Assembly (NCBI RefSeq): GCF_002741105.1
Contig: NZ_NIQU01000005.1
Span: 337,149-401,148 of the forward strand
Direction: 5' to 3'
Length of the DNA: 64,000 nucleotides
Origin: Pseudomonas sediminis
GTDB lineage: Bacteria > Pseudomonadota > Gammaproteobacteria > Pseudomonadales > Pseudomonadaceae
The translations under genes were made by a program, and so were the position numbers. Positions 55,302-63,876 of this stretch are shown here, piece after piece. Numbering within the stretch: the stretch's first letter is position 1; the number at the start of each line of letters is the position of its first letter. The notes below the pieces were generated by a model. That model was not told where the DNA came from, did no database searches, and saw only the letters and a list, made by a program, of their open reading frames with translations.

Positions 55302-55445
55302 CAGTCTCGATATCTCCTGATTTCAGTAAGCGTTTCGCGCTGATCGCGCCTGTTGAACCCTCCTATTTTTTTCTGCACTCAAGCCCTCTGGCCGCTCTGT
55401 ATCTGGCATGAACGAGTGATCGCCTGCAACGGACTCTTTGATATG

Positions 55446-55473
55446 AAAAAGCCGCCAGTCGTGGTGGCGGCTT
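55446..55473 (-). terminator. Intrinsic terminator of the DUF1329 gene
   Basis: Read on the minus strand, AAGCCGCCA (55473-55465) pairs with TGGCGGCTT (55457-55449) around a 7-base loop and runs into TTTTT (55450-55446). It is placed 26 bases after the DUF1329 stop. Confidence 0.85.
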
Positions 55474-55498
55474 GTGTTGTGCGACGGGCGGATGATAC

Positions 55499-56857
55499 TC
55501 AGCGCACGCCCGAGTTGCGCAGGGCGGCAGGCGTGTAGTCGGCCGCGAGCGGTTTGGTGCCGAACTCGACGCCCTGACTTTCCTCGTTGCGTAAGCCGGA
55601 GGCGATGTAGCGGCCATTCAACAGGTCGTACAGCGTATCCACGGCCAGCCAGGGTACCTGCACGTCGTAGTAGGGCTGCATATGGCCTTCACCGACGCGC
55701 CAGAGGGTGCCGCGGGCGTCGTAATGGTCGGCCAGGACGATCTGCCAGGAATCCTCGTCGATGAACAACACGCGCTTGGCATAGATATGTCGTTCACCGG
55801 GCTTGAGGGTCGCCTCTACCTCCCAGACCCGATGTAACTCGTAGCGGGTGTGGTCGGGGTTGAGGTGGCCAGCCTGGACAATGTCGGCGTATTTCAGCGT
55901 GGGTGAGTCGAGCTTGAAGCTGTTGTAGGGGATGTACAGTTCGCGCTTGCCGACCAGCTTCCACTCGTAGCGATCCTGGGCGCCGTTGTACATGTCGAAG
56001 TTGTCACCGACACGCTGCCCTTCAGAGGCCGGGTAGGGGCCGTCATAGGCGACCTGCGGGGCACGTCGTACGCGCCGCTGGCCGGCATTGTAGAGCCAGG
56101 CCATGCGCGGTTCGCGTACCTGGTTGAGGGTCTCATGCACCAGCAGCACGTTGCCCGCTAGGCGCGCGGGCGAGGTGATCTGCTCCTTGTAGTAGAACAG
56201 CACGTTGCCTGGCTTGGCCGGGTCGTAGTCCTTGAGCTGATCGCGGTAGGCGAACTCCATCTTGAATTTCACCGGCACGAACGAGCCGTTCTTTTCTGGC
56301 GTCACCTGCACGCTGTTTCGTTTCATGCTGCCGCCGCGATAGCGGGTGAGGTGGTTCCAGACGACCTCCTGCGCGTTCTGTGGAATGGGGAACGGGTAGG
56401 CCACCTGAAAGTCGTTCAGGCCGTTGCCACCTTCGATCATCTGGGCGCGCTCGGCATTGGCACGCACGGCCTTGTAGACGAACTCCGGCAAGGCAACCGT
56501 TCGATGGCTGGGGTATATCGGTAGTCGGTAGGTGTCCGGGTAGCGTTTGAGCATGGCTAACTGGCCTGGGCTCAGCTTGTCCTGATACTGCTCGGCGTTC
56601 TGTGCCGTGATGGTGAACAGCGGTTGTTCGCTGGCGAAGGGATCGTCGAGAAAGCCCTGTGGGCTTTTCTTGCCAGTGTTCTTGGCGAGCCCGCCGGTCC
56701 AGGCCGGAATGCTGCCATCGGCGTTGCCTGCCTTCTCCGCACCCAGTGGAGTGAGGCTGCTGCCGAGCTGGGCGGCCTGATCAGGGGAGACTGCAGCCTG
56801 CACTGTGCTGGTCAGTAGCAAGAGACTGAAGATAGCGTTCTGCATAAGGTGTTTCAT
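55499..56857 (-). CDS. DUF1329 outer-membrane-lipoprotein-sorting-like protein
   Basis: A 452-aa exported protein (signal MKHLMQNAIFSLLLLTSTVQA). The DUF1329 family has a LolA/LolB-like fold. Characteristic stretches are GAEKAGNADGSIPAWTGG near the start, YPFPIPQNAQEVVWNHLTRYRG, LVHETLNQVREPRMAWLYNAGQRRVRRAP and HVWEVEATLKPGERHIYAKR-like text (read as RVWEVEATLKPGERHIYAKR). It pairs with the DUF1302 gene 15 bases upstream, a combination seen in Pseudomonas next to genes for hydrophobic-compound catabolism. A role in moving lipids or hydrophobic substrates across the envelope is suspected. Confidence 0.9.
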   Translation of the reverse strand: MKHLMQNAIFSLLLLTSTVQAAVSPDQAAQLGSSLTPLGAEKAGNADGSIPAWTGGLAKNTGKKSPQGFLDDPFASEQPLFTITAQNAEQYQDKLSPGQLAMLKRYPDTYRLPIYPSHRTVALPEFVYKAVRANAERAQMIEGGNGLNDFQVAYPFPIPQNAQEVVWNHLTRYRGGSMKRNSVQVTPEKNGSFVPVKFKMEFAYRDQLKDYDPAKPGNVLFYYKEQITSPARLAGNVLLVHETLNQVREPRMAWLYNAGQRRVRRAPQVAYDGPYPASEGQRVGDNFDMYNGAQDRYEWKLVGKRELYIPYNSFKLDSPTLKYADIVQAGHLNPDHTRYELHRVWEVEATLKPGERHIYAKRVLFIDEDSWQIVLADHYDARGTLWRVGEGHMQPYYDVQVPWLAVDTLYDLLNGRYIASGLRNEESQGVEFGTKPLAADYTPAALRNSGVR

Positions 56858-56872
56858 GATCCGTACTCCCGC

Positions 56873-58756
56873 TTAGAAAGACATGCCGAAGCTGAGCGCG
56901 ACGAAGTCGCGGTCGATGCTGGTGTTGTACTGGCCGCCGAAAAAGTCGGTGTACGACAGGCTGGCGTAGTAGGTATTGCGGTACTCGACATCCAGACCGA
57001 CGCTGATGGCCTTGCTGCCTTCGTTGAAGCCAGGCTCCGGGGCGTAGCCGTCGACGTCGTGCGACCAGGCCAGATTGGGTCTGAAGGTCATGGCCGGGAT
57101 CAGGTTGCTGTACTCCCAGATCGCGCGTGCGCGGTAACCCCAGGAGGTGCTGGTGAGGAATCCGTGGTCATTGCAGTTCTGCGCGGTGTTGGCACTGGTG
57201 ACGGTGCGGCACAGCTGGTTATCGGGATACAGGGCGCCCTGACCGAACACCGGGTCGCGGCCATAACGCAGCCCACCCTTGCCCTCCAGATCGCCGACGT
57301 GCACCAGGCCGACTTCACCGACCAGGGTCAGGCGGTCTGCGCCCATTACCTGATCGAAGAAGTGCACTGCGGTGAACTGCACCTGGGTCATGGGTTTGCG
57401 TCGGTAGCCTTCCATCAAGGTCGAGTTAGTCGCCGTATAAGCGCCGGACGAGAGCAACGGGGAGACCGCAGGGTCGCCGGTGCCCGCCAGTACCTGGTCG
57501 ACTGCATTGAGTTGCATGGGCATGTGGGGTCTGTAGCTGATCTCCCCGGACAGGGCCGTGCCGGTAGGCAAAGTGGTGGCGAAGCTCAGGCCGTAGAGGC
57601 GAATGTCCTCGGGGTAGGCCACCTGATAGCGGGACGTTCCCAGGCGATAGGCTGCGCCCAGATCGTTCAGCGCTGGCCCCAGCAGCCCCGCGCAGAGCGC
57701 AGGGTCTGGAATGCCCAGGTTGGCGCACAGTTGCGGGATGAAATTGCTGTCGGCGATGTTCGGGCTGCTCACCGAGTTCACGTAGGGTTGCCTGCTGTGG
57801 TAGTTGAGCGCATAGGCGCCAAACTCGGCGTCGATGGAGGGCACGAACCAACGCAGGGCCAGGCCCCACTGGCCGCTGTCACGGGCATCGGCGTCGCCTT
57901 GCCGAGGCACTCGGATGCCTTGTGGGTCCAGGGTGATACCGAAAGGCGTCAGCGCCGCTTGGGCGAACGGGTTGTCGCTCAGGTTCGGCCCTACCGTCAG
58001 AACATCGCAGCCATCGGCGACGAAGTCATTCTGCGAAAAGAAAGTGCCGCAGTTGTCGACCACGGTCTGCTGCCAGTCGAGCTGGTAGAAGGCCTCGGCG
58101 GAGAGGTTGTCGGTGAGGTTCTGCGACAGGTAGAACATGTTCACCGGGATCAGGCCTTCCTTGATCTCGGCACCGGGACGGCGAAAGGCCGAAACGTCAA
58201 CCGGGTTGATGCTGTTGATACCGCCCTGGATGAAGGTGCTTTCACCCCAGCTCACCACCTGCTTGCCCAGACGCACTGTGCCTGGCAGTTCGCCGATCAC
58301 GTAGTTGTGATAGATGAACGCATCCAGCAGTTCGGCGCCGGAGGCGCGGGCGGCCTGCTTGCGATTGCTGTCTTCGACGTCTACGAACGGGCGGTTTTCG
58401 TCCTTGAGTTCGAAGTCGTACCAGTACTTGCCGCGCACGAACAGTCCACTGTCTGCGTACTTCAGTTCCAGGTCGTGGATGCCTTTGAAGATCTTGGAGA
58501 AGGTCTCGCCTTTGCGGAAGTTCAGGCGACCGTCGTCCGTGCCACTGGCAAAACCCTTGCCCCCGTTGTTTTCACCGATCAGGTGCGGGTCGGCGTTGCG
58601 TACGGACCAACTGGCACCGATGCTGAGCGACGAGTCGAACTGGCCTTCGATCTCGCCGATGTTGAAGTCGATGGCCTGAGCTGGCAGCACCAGACTATTG
58701 GCCAGGCCGATGGCCAGCGGCAGGCGGCTGCGCCGCCATGAAATGGCTTTACTCAT
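56873..58756 (-). CDS. DUF1302 outer-membrane protein
   Basis: A 627-aa protein with a signal peptide (RLPLAIGLANSLVLPAQA, cleavage after QA). It is a probable beta-barrel of the DUF1302 family: IDFNIGEIEGQFDSSLSIGASWSVRN, LGKQVVSWGESTFIQGGINSINPVD, and a C-terminal strand ending in Phe (RDFVALSFGMSF). Partner of DUF1329. Such pairs are often co-regulated with alkane, steroid or aromatic degradation genes; the upstream acyl-CoA ligase, hydrolase and dioxygenase genes agree with that. A role in uptake of a hydrophobic substrate is inferred. Confidence 0.9.
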   Translation of the reverse strand: MSKAISWRRSRLPLAIGLANSLVLPAQAIDFNIGEIEGQFDSSLSIGASWSVRNADPHLIGENNGGKGFASGTDDGRLNFRKGETFSKIFKGIHDLELKYADSGLFVRGKYWYDFELKDENRPFVDVEDSNRKQAARASGAELLDAFIYHNYVIGELPGTVRLGKQVVSWGESTFIQGGINSINPVDVSAFRRPGAEIKEGLIPVNMFYLSQNLTDNLSAEAFYQLDWQQTVVDNCGTFFSQNDFVADGCDVLTVGPNLSDNPFAQAALTPFGITLDPQGIRVPRQGDADARDSGQWGLALRWFVPSIDAEFGAYALNYHSRQPYVNSVSSPNIADSNFIPQLCANLGIPDPALCAGLLGPALNDLGAAYRLGTSRYQVAYPEDIRLYGLSFATTLPTGTALSGEISYRPHMPMQLNAVDQVLAGTGDPAVSPLLSSGAYTATNSTLMEGYRRKPMTQVQFTAVHFFDQVMGADRLTLVGEVGLVHVGDLEGKGGLRYGRDPVFGQGALYPDNQLCRTVTSANTAQNCNDHGFLTSTSWGYRARAIWEYSNLIPAMTFRPNLAWSHDVDGYAPEPGFNEGSKAISVGLDVEYRNTYYASLSYTDFFGGQYNTSIDRDFVALSFGMSF

Positions 58757-58872
58757 GTGTTCTACCTCTTGTTTTTGTTGTACGGCACGTTTTTGAGGAC
58801 GAGTGGGGCCTACCTCTGTGTTGGCAGGGAGTGATGTTTGTGCGGTGAATTGCGCTGGCTTAGCGCGTGCTG

Positions 58873-60792
58873 TCAGCCAGGCGGCGTGGCAGCTGGCAAC
58901 CAGTCGACCGGGAAGCTGTAGCGGCCGAGTGCACTGCCCAGACGTTCGCGCTGCGGGCCATCGGTGAGCTGCACCACCAGGCCGCGTCGAGCGTCCTGCA
59001 CGACATCTACCTGCAGGTCGACGATCCCGCTGCGTGCGGCCTCCAGGAGCACCACCTGGGCGATCTCACGCTGCTGAAGGGCGGGTTTGAAAATCTTGCC
59101 CACGGGCGTCACGGGCAGTGCTTCAAGCACCTCGATGCGCTTGGGCACGGCGGCCTTTTCGCTGATGCGCTCGGCCGCGAAAGCCAGCAGCGTCTCTTCG
59201 TCGCAACTGGCGCCCGGGTTCAACTGCACGTAGGCCACTGGAACTTCGCCGGCATGCGCATCCGGGCTGCCGACCGCGGCGACCAAAGCCACGCAAGGGT
59301 GTGCTTGCAGCGCCTCTTCGATCTGCTTCGGATCGATGTTGTGCCCGCCGCGGATGATCAGCTCCTTCTTGCGTCCAGTCAGCCAGAAATAACCCTGTTG
59401 ATCCTGTCGCCCCAGGTCGCCGGTGTTGAGCCAGCGTTGGCCATCAATATCGATCCAGACAGTCTTGTTGTGCAGCGGCTCGAGATAGCCGGCGAACAGG
59501 TTGGGGCCGCGAATGGCGATGATTCCCACCTCGTCGAGCTGCGCATCACGCTGGTAGCTGCCGTCGTCGGCAAGAATTACCGCGCGCATGTTCTGATAGG
59601 CCAGGCGTAGGCCGATGGAGCCGACCCTTCGTTCGCCTGCCGGTGGGTTGATGGACGACACGCAGGCCGCCTCGGTCAGGCCATAACCCTCCAGAATCGG
59701 TACGCCGATACGCTGCTCGAACTCGCGGAACAGTTCGATTGGCATGGGCGCCGCGCCGCACAGTGCGTACTGCAGGCTGGAAATATCGTGCCCGGCCGTT
59801 GGCTGCTGCAACAGGGCGGAATAGACGGTGGGCACGCCGGAAAAGAAGTTGATGCCGAAATGCGCGGTCATCGCCCAGAAGTTCGCGATCACGCCCGTAC
59901 CTCGATAACCCTGTGGGGTGCCGATGATCACTTTGTCGCCCTGGCTCCAGGGCATCAGGCCAGTGACCAACTGGCCGTTGACATGAAACAGTGGCAAACC
60001 GCAGAAAATCACCTGGCCGGTGTGGCGCGGCTGCATGTTGGCGGCCATTGCCCAGGCGTTGAATACCTCCGAGCCGTGAGTGCGTACGGCAATCTTCGGT
60101 AAACCCGTGGTGCCGCCCGTGCAGAAGTAGGATGAGGGCTCGCCCGGACGGATCTGTCGGCCGCTGATGAGTCGGTCGCCAGGTTGCTGGCGCATCAGCG
60201 TGCGCAGATCGTGGATACGGCGCCAGCGCTGGTTGCGCTTTTCACGCAGCGCCATCCAGCGCAGGGCCAGGCTCGCGAGAGGGCCGACGTAGGGTGTCAT
60301 GCTCACCCACACCAGCTCTTGCACGCTTGGTAACTGGTCGAGTTGGCTGGATACCTTGCTCCACAAATCGCTGCCGGGTGTCGGTGCCAGGGTGACCACC
60401 ACCTTGGCCTTGGCTGCTCGCAGCAGTTCAGCGATCTGCGGAGCCTCGAGCAGCGGGTTGATCGCCATCACCACGCCGGCGGCTTCGCCTCCCCATATGG
60501 TGAAGTGCGTCTCCGGCAGGTTGGGCAGGATGAAGGCCACCACGTCGTCAGGGCCGATGCCGAGACCGTGAAAGGCATTGGCGGCTCGGGTGATGTCGGC
60601 GAACAGCTCGGCGTAGTTCCAGTCGTGCGTTCGTCGAAAATTCTGCGCATCGAGCAGAAAGCTCAGCGCTGGCGCCTGAGCATGCGCCCTGGCGCTGCGT
60701 TGTAGGGCCGCATAGGTGCTCTCGGCCAGGCCTCGCTGGCTCAGCGGGACCTGTTCGATGGCCTCGATATCTAGATAGGACGCGACGGCCAT
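58873..60792 (-). CDS. AMP-forming acyl-CoA synthetase
   Basis: A 639-aa ANL-superfamily ligase. A10-like motifs: the P-loop YFCTGGTTGLPKIAVRTH, GYGLTEAACVSSINPPAG, the adenylate Asp in WLNTGDLGRQDQQGYFWLTGRKKELIIRGG, and the catalytic Lys in LPVTPVGKIFKPAL. After this Lys the protein runs on about 65 residues, longer than typical members, with a short extra C-terminal piece. It probably activates a carboxylic acid from the neighbouring ring-cleavage steps. ATG at 60792 overlaps the FAH gene stop by one base (TGATG). Confidence 0.92.
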   Translation of the reverse strand: MAVASYLDIEAIEQVPLSQRGLAESTYAALQRSARAHAQAPALSFLLDAQNFRRTHDWNYAELFADITRAANAFHGLGIGPDDVVAFILPNLPETHFTIWGGEAAGVVMAINPLLEAPQIAELLRAAKAKVVVTLAPTPGSDLWSKVSSQLDQLPSVQELVWVSMTPYVGPLASLALRWMALREKRNQRWRRIHDLRTLMRQQPGDRLISGRQIRPGEPSSYFCTGGTTGLPKIAVRTHGSEVFNAWAMAANMQPRHTGQVIFCGLPLFHVNGQLVTGLMPWSQGDKVIIGTPQGYRGTGVIANFWAMTAHFGINFFSGVPTVYSALLQQPTAGHDISSLQYALCGAAPMPIELFREFEQRIGVPILEGYGLTEAACVSSINPPAGERRVGSIGLRLAYQNMRAVILADDGSYQRDAQLDEVGIIAIRGPNLFAGYLEPLHNKTVWIDIDGQRWLNTGDLGRQDQQGYFWLTGRKKELIIRGGHNIDPKQIEEALQAHPCVALVAAVGSPDAHAGEVPVAYVQLNPGASCDEETLLAFAAERISEKAAVPKRIEVLEALPVTPVGKIFKPALQQREIAQVVLLEAARSGIVDLQVDVVQDARRGLVVQLTDGPQRERLGSALGRYSFPVDWLPAATPPG

Positions 60793-61892
60793 CAGGCTTG
60801 CTCCACCACGACGTTGCGCTGCCTGCCTAGGTCGATCAGACCATCGGCGCTGCGGATGCTGGCTTCGACGACATCGCCTGACTTCAGGTAGTAATCGCTG
60901 CGTCCTTCCTGCGCCTTCATGAAGGCTTTCCACTTGACCGCTTCGGGCAGCAGGGCGGCGATACGTTGCTTGGCAGGGGAGGGAATGCTCAGTGCACAGC
61001 CGGCCGGGGTGCCCGTGGCGATCAGGTCACCGGCGGCCAGATTTTGTACTCCCGACAGTTCGGTCAATGTTTCCGCCGGGCCGAATACGAGGTTGGCGGT
61101 GCTGTCGTCCTGACGCGTCTGGCCATTCACGCTCAGGCGTAGCTGCAGTTTTTTCAGGTAGGGCATGTCCTTGGCATCGAGCAGGCACAGATAAGGACCG
61201 ACTGGGCCGAAGGTGCGGTAGCTCTTGCCCTTGTAGAACTGCATCTGCGGTATCTGGATATCCCGCGCCGAATAGTCGTTGACGATCACCACACCAGCCA
61301 CGAACTCGTGCAGGTTGGCGTCGGTCACCAGCTGCCTGGCGTCGATATCGCGCTTGAGCACCAGGCCCAATTCGATTTCGTAGTCGAGAAAGCGCACCTC
61401 GCGCGGTTTGATCAGCTCACTGTCCGCCGGGACGATGCAACTGGTCGCCTTGGTGAAGATCATATTGAATTTCTTCACGTCCGGGTCCATGCCGGACTCG
61501 ATCATGTGCTGCCGGTAGTTGGCGCCTTGGCAGATGAATTGCTGGTCGCGGGTTACCGGTGAAAGCAGTTTCACCGCCTCCAGCGGTAGGTCGCCATCGG
61601 GCAAGGCTGCCAGGTGCGCCAGTTGGGTATGGCGGATCAGCTCCCCGGTGCTGGCGTAGTCGCCGGGGATACGGGAAATAAGACCTTGGCGGATCACCCC
61701 CCACTGGACGAGGTTCTGGTGCTCGAAACGGACGATATGGACTGGCATGGCAAGGGCTCCCGATGAAGCGGTGGTTTGCTCGATGGCAATGTCTTGTTGT
61801 GCTGAATGGGCTCGGCAGTTGGCGGGCAACATTGCTCCGGCGGCCACGAACAGGCAGCTCTTGAGCACTGTGCGACGTTTCCAGCCGGGCAT
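60792..61892 (-). CDS. Fumarylacetoacetate hydrolase-family protein with possible Tat signal
   Basis: A 366-aa protein. The core (about 95-360) is the FAH fold used by C-C bond hydrolases, hydratases and decarboxylases of catechol meta-cleavage. Metal-binding acids lie in FLDYEIELGLVLKRD and VNDYSARDIQ, then GKSYRTFGPVGPYL and GDLIATGTPAGCALS. Residues 1-30 (WKRRTVLKSCLFVAAGAML) look like a twin-arginine signal, unusual for the family. An internal ATG at 61748 (MPVHIVRFEH) has its own GGGAG at good spacing and would give a cytoplasmic 318-aa form. Which start is used is open. Confidence 0.85.
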   Translation of the reverse strand: MPGWKRRTVLKSCLFVAAGAMLPANCRAHSAQQDIAIEQTTASSGALAMPVHIVRFEHQNLVQWGVIRQGLISRIPGDYASTGELIRHTQLAHLAALPDGDLPLEAVKLLSPVTRDQQFICQGANYRQHMIESGMDPDVKKFNMIFTKATSCIVPADSELIKPREVRFLDYEIELGLVLKRDIDARQLVTDANLHEFVAGVVIVNDYSARDIQIPQMQFYKGKSYRTFGPVGPYLCLLDAKDMPYLKKLQLRLSVNGQTRQDDSTANLVFGPAETLTELSGVQNLAAGDLIATGTPAGCALSIPSPAKQRIAALLPEAVKWKAFMKAQEGRSDYYLKSGDVVEASIRSADGLIDLGRQRNVVVEQA

Positions 61893-61905
61893 GCTGGCAA
61901 CGCCT

Positions 61906-62997
61906 CTAGCCGAACATCCGCGCCAGCGTGATCAGCTTGCGCAGGGTTAGGTCCGGGCTGCGGCGCAGGTTGCGCAGCAGGGCGGCTATGGCCGCCAGGT
62001 TGAGTACGGGTTTGGTGAAGCTCTTGGGCATGCGCTGACCCCATTGCGACATTGCTTCGGGGCTGACCGCATGCACGCCGGTGGGGTGGCCGGCCGTGAA
62101 CAGGTCGCCATCGCAGTAGTGCTCGTGCTTGTCGCGCCAAGGGTCTTGCCAGTAGTCGAATATCTGGCTGCCGAGGATGTGCCGACCGATGCCCCAGGCA
62201 TGTTTCCAACCTTTTTCACGCAGCACGCGTTGGCCCATTCCGACGGCGTCGGCGTCCACCACCTCGTAGGCACTGTGGCTGTAAGCGGCCATGAAACCCT
62301 GTGCAATCGCCAGGGTGTGATGATCGGTGGGCGTATCACCCAGATCTAGGCGCATGAAGGTGACGGCAGGCGAGCCGTCCGGTAGCACTTGCACGTCGCT
62401 GGGAATAAAACCGAAATGCTGTGTGTACCAGGCGCAGGTGGCTTGGTAGTCGGCTACTTCCAGCACCACATGACCGAGCTTGATGATCTCGGGTGGCGCG
62501 ATGGGCGGTCGTTGGGTGGCGTTGATGCGTGGCGTTTCGTCCACCAGATTGAGTGGCAACGGAGCGCGATGGGCCATGACTGCGGCAGGTTGTTGAGCAT
62601 GAATGGCCTCTACCAGAAAGCCCGATGGATCAGTCAGCCGTACTCGCTCACCGCCTCCGGGGCCTTCGAGTGGCTCGATATCGGAGGCCCCGGGCAGAGC
62701 GGCGATACGTTCAAGGTCGGTGCGGCTGGCGAGCGTCAGGCCGAAGCCGATAAAGCGCGGGCGCTCGGCATGGTGTACGCGATAGCAGTAGGGCGCAGAG
62801 CCGGTGCCGCGCATGTACAAGGTGGTGGTATCACGCCGAGCAGTGTGCAAGCCGAAGTCGCCGAGAAAACGTTCGGCCTGCTTCAGATCCGGGCGCTCGA
62901 AGATCAGATGAGCCAATGCCTGGGCGCGGACAGTCGGCTGAGGGTGACGTGCCGGCTGGGGTGTGGCGAGCATGGCTGTTGTGGTTTGTTTTGCCAT
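61906..62997 (-). CDS. VOC-family extradiol dioxygenase
   Basis: A 363-aa two-domain vicinal-oxygen-chelate protein like the 2,3-dihydroxybiphenyl/catechol 2,3-dioxygenases. The Fe(II) ligands are in the second domain: His176 (LGHVVLEVADY), His241 (YSHSAYEVVDAD) and Glu292 (DPWRDKHEHYCDGDLF). All three are intact, so activity as a meta-cleaving enzyme is expected. An N-terminal leader (1-24) and a C-terminal helical tail are extra. GGAG precedes the ATG at 62997. It lies just downstream of the TetR gene and upstream of the FAH-family gene, 14 bases apart, so they are probably co-transcribed. Confidence 0.9.
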   Translation of the reverse strand: MAKQTTTAMLATPQPARHPQPTVRAQALAHLIFERPDLKQAERFLGDFGLHTARRDTTTLYMRGTGSAPYCYRVHHAERPRFIGFGLTLASRTDLERIAALPGASDIEPLEGPGGGERVRLTDPSGFLVEAIHAQQPAAVMAHRAPLPLNLVDETPRINATQRPPIAPPEIIKLGHVVLEVADYQATCAWYTQHFGFIPSDVQVLPDGSPAVTFMRLDLGDTPTDHHTLAIAQGFMAAYSHSAYEVVDADAVGMGQRVLREKGWKHAWGIGRHILGSQIFDYWQDPWRDKHEHYCDGDLFTAGHPTGVHAVSPEAMSQWGQRMPKSFTKPVLNLAAIAALLRNLRRSPDLTLRKLITLARMFG

Positions 62998-63077
62998 TGT
63001 CGTTCTCCGTGGCTTTTTTCGGGCAAAGCCGGGCCGTCGACCCTGTGCAGCAGGGTCGCTGGGGTGTCAGGTGGCAA

Positions 63078-63731
63078 TCAGTCCAGGGCTGGCAGGAGCG
63101 GCAGCTCGATACTCGCCAGTCGTTGCGCCTCGTCTTCAGGCACGCCTAGCGCGCGCAGAACCAATTCGGCCGCTTCGCTGCCAGCGTCACGCCAGGTCTT
63201 GATGCCTTCGAGCACGAGCAACATGGAGCCGAGTGTCGAGCAGGCGATCAATGAGATAACGCTGGCCAGGTGGCTTTGCGGGAAGCGATAGCGGCCCTTT
63301 TCAAGGCCCGTGAGCACATCGGTGGTGGCCTGGCTGTAGAACATTTCGCGCAGCGAGGCATCGCCCAGGGCGAAGCGATTGAGGAAGGCGCCCCAGTGGG
63401 GTTCTTCATGCGTGCGTCGGATGAACAGGCGCATGCCTATGGATAGGCGTTCTGCCGGGTCCTCCACTGCGGCGAAGCTGCTGTGGACGCGCAAGTGCAT
63501 CTCCTTGCTCAACTGGCTGGCGACCTGCTGAAACAACTGATCCATGTTCTCAACGTTGTTGTAGATAGTGCCGCGTGCAACACCGGCTTCCTGAGCAAGA
63601 TCGCTGACGTTCAATTGGGTAGCGCCTTTTTCCGCAAACAGACGGACTGCTGCTTTGTATATACGGCGTTGAGCGGTGCTGAGCTGTGTCAACGGTGTTA
63701 GCTCCAGGGTGGTTGTGGGGTAATTGAACAC
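63078..63731 (-). CDS. TetR-family regulator of the ring-cleavage cluster
   Basis: A 217-aa TetR protein: HTH in AAVRLFAEKGATQLNVSDLAQEAGVARGTIYNNVENMDQLF, then a helical ligand domain. The longest frame starts at GTG 63731, which lies inside a palindrome. A TTG at 63692, with GGAG nine bases upstream, would give a 204-aa form beginning MTQLSTAQRR and leave the palindrome free as an operator. It is divergent from an Old Yellow Enzyme gene. It probably represses itself, the downstream dioxygenase/hydrolase/ligase genes, and the divergent gene. Confidence 0.88.
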   Translation of the reverse strand: MFNYPTTTLELTPLTQLSTAQRRIYKAAVRLFAEKGATQLNVSDLAQEAGVARGTIYNNVENMDQLFQQVASQLSKEMHLRVHSSFAAVEDPAERLSIGMRLFIRRTHEEPHWGAFLNRFALGDASLREMFYSQATTDVLTGLEKGRYRFPQSHLASVISLIACSTLGSMLLVLEGIKTWRDAGSEAAELVLRALGVPEDEAQRLASIELPLLPALD

Positions 63732-63743
63732 GGGTGTTTAATT
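63722..63743. promoter_or_regulatory. Candidate TetR operator 1
   Basis: 22-base palindrome: 10-base arms AATTGAACAC and GTGTTTAATT, 9 of 10 complementary, with a 2-base GG centre. It covers the GTG start proposed for the TetR gene. Confidence 0.65.
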
Positions 63744-63765
63744 TTGGTCAAGCAGTTGTGTTAAA

Positions 63766-63787
63766 AATTAGACTCTGGTGTTCAATT
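63766..63787. promoter_or_regulatory. Candidate TetR operator 2
   Basis: Same layout as operator 1 (10-base arm, 2-base centre, 10-base arm): AATTAGACTC and GTGTTCAATT, 7 of 10 complementary. The right arm is the perfect complement of the left arm of operator 1. The centres are 44 bases apart, about four helical turns. Confidence 0.55.
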
Positions 63788-63876
63788 TTGAATTTATATG
63801 TTCTTCTGTTCGGGGTGTTCGTGGTCGCACACCTGCCAGTGCATGACCCCATTTCCTTGCCGAGGATGCTTCACCG

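Noticed and set aside
55302..55445. Small coding frame between the SRP RNA and the DUF1329 terminator
   Set aside because: Short frames exist, but none has a ribosome-binding site or protein-like composition; the stretch appears to be empty.
56849..58741. 630-codon plus-strand frame opposite the DUF1302 gene
   Set aside because: It covers almost exactly the antisense of a secreted beta-barrel gene with signal peptide and family motifs; it has no independent coding evidence.
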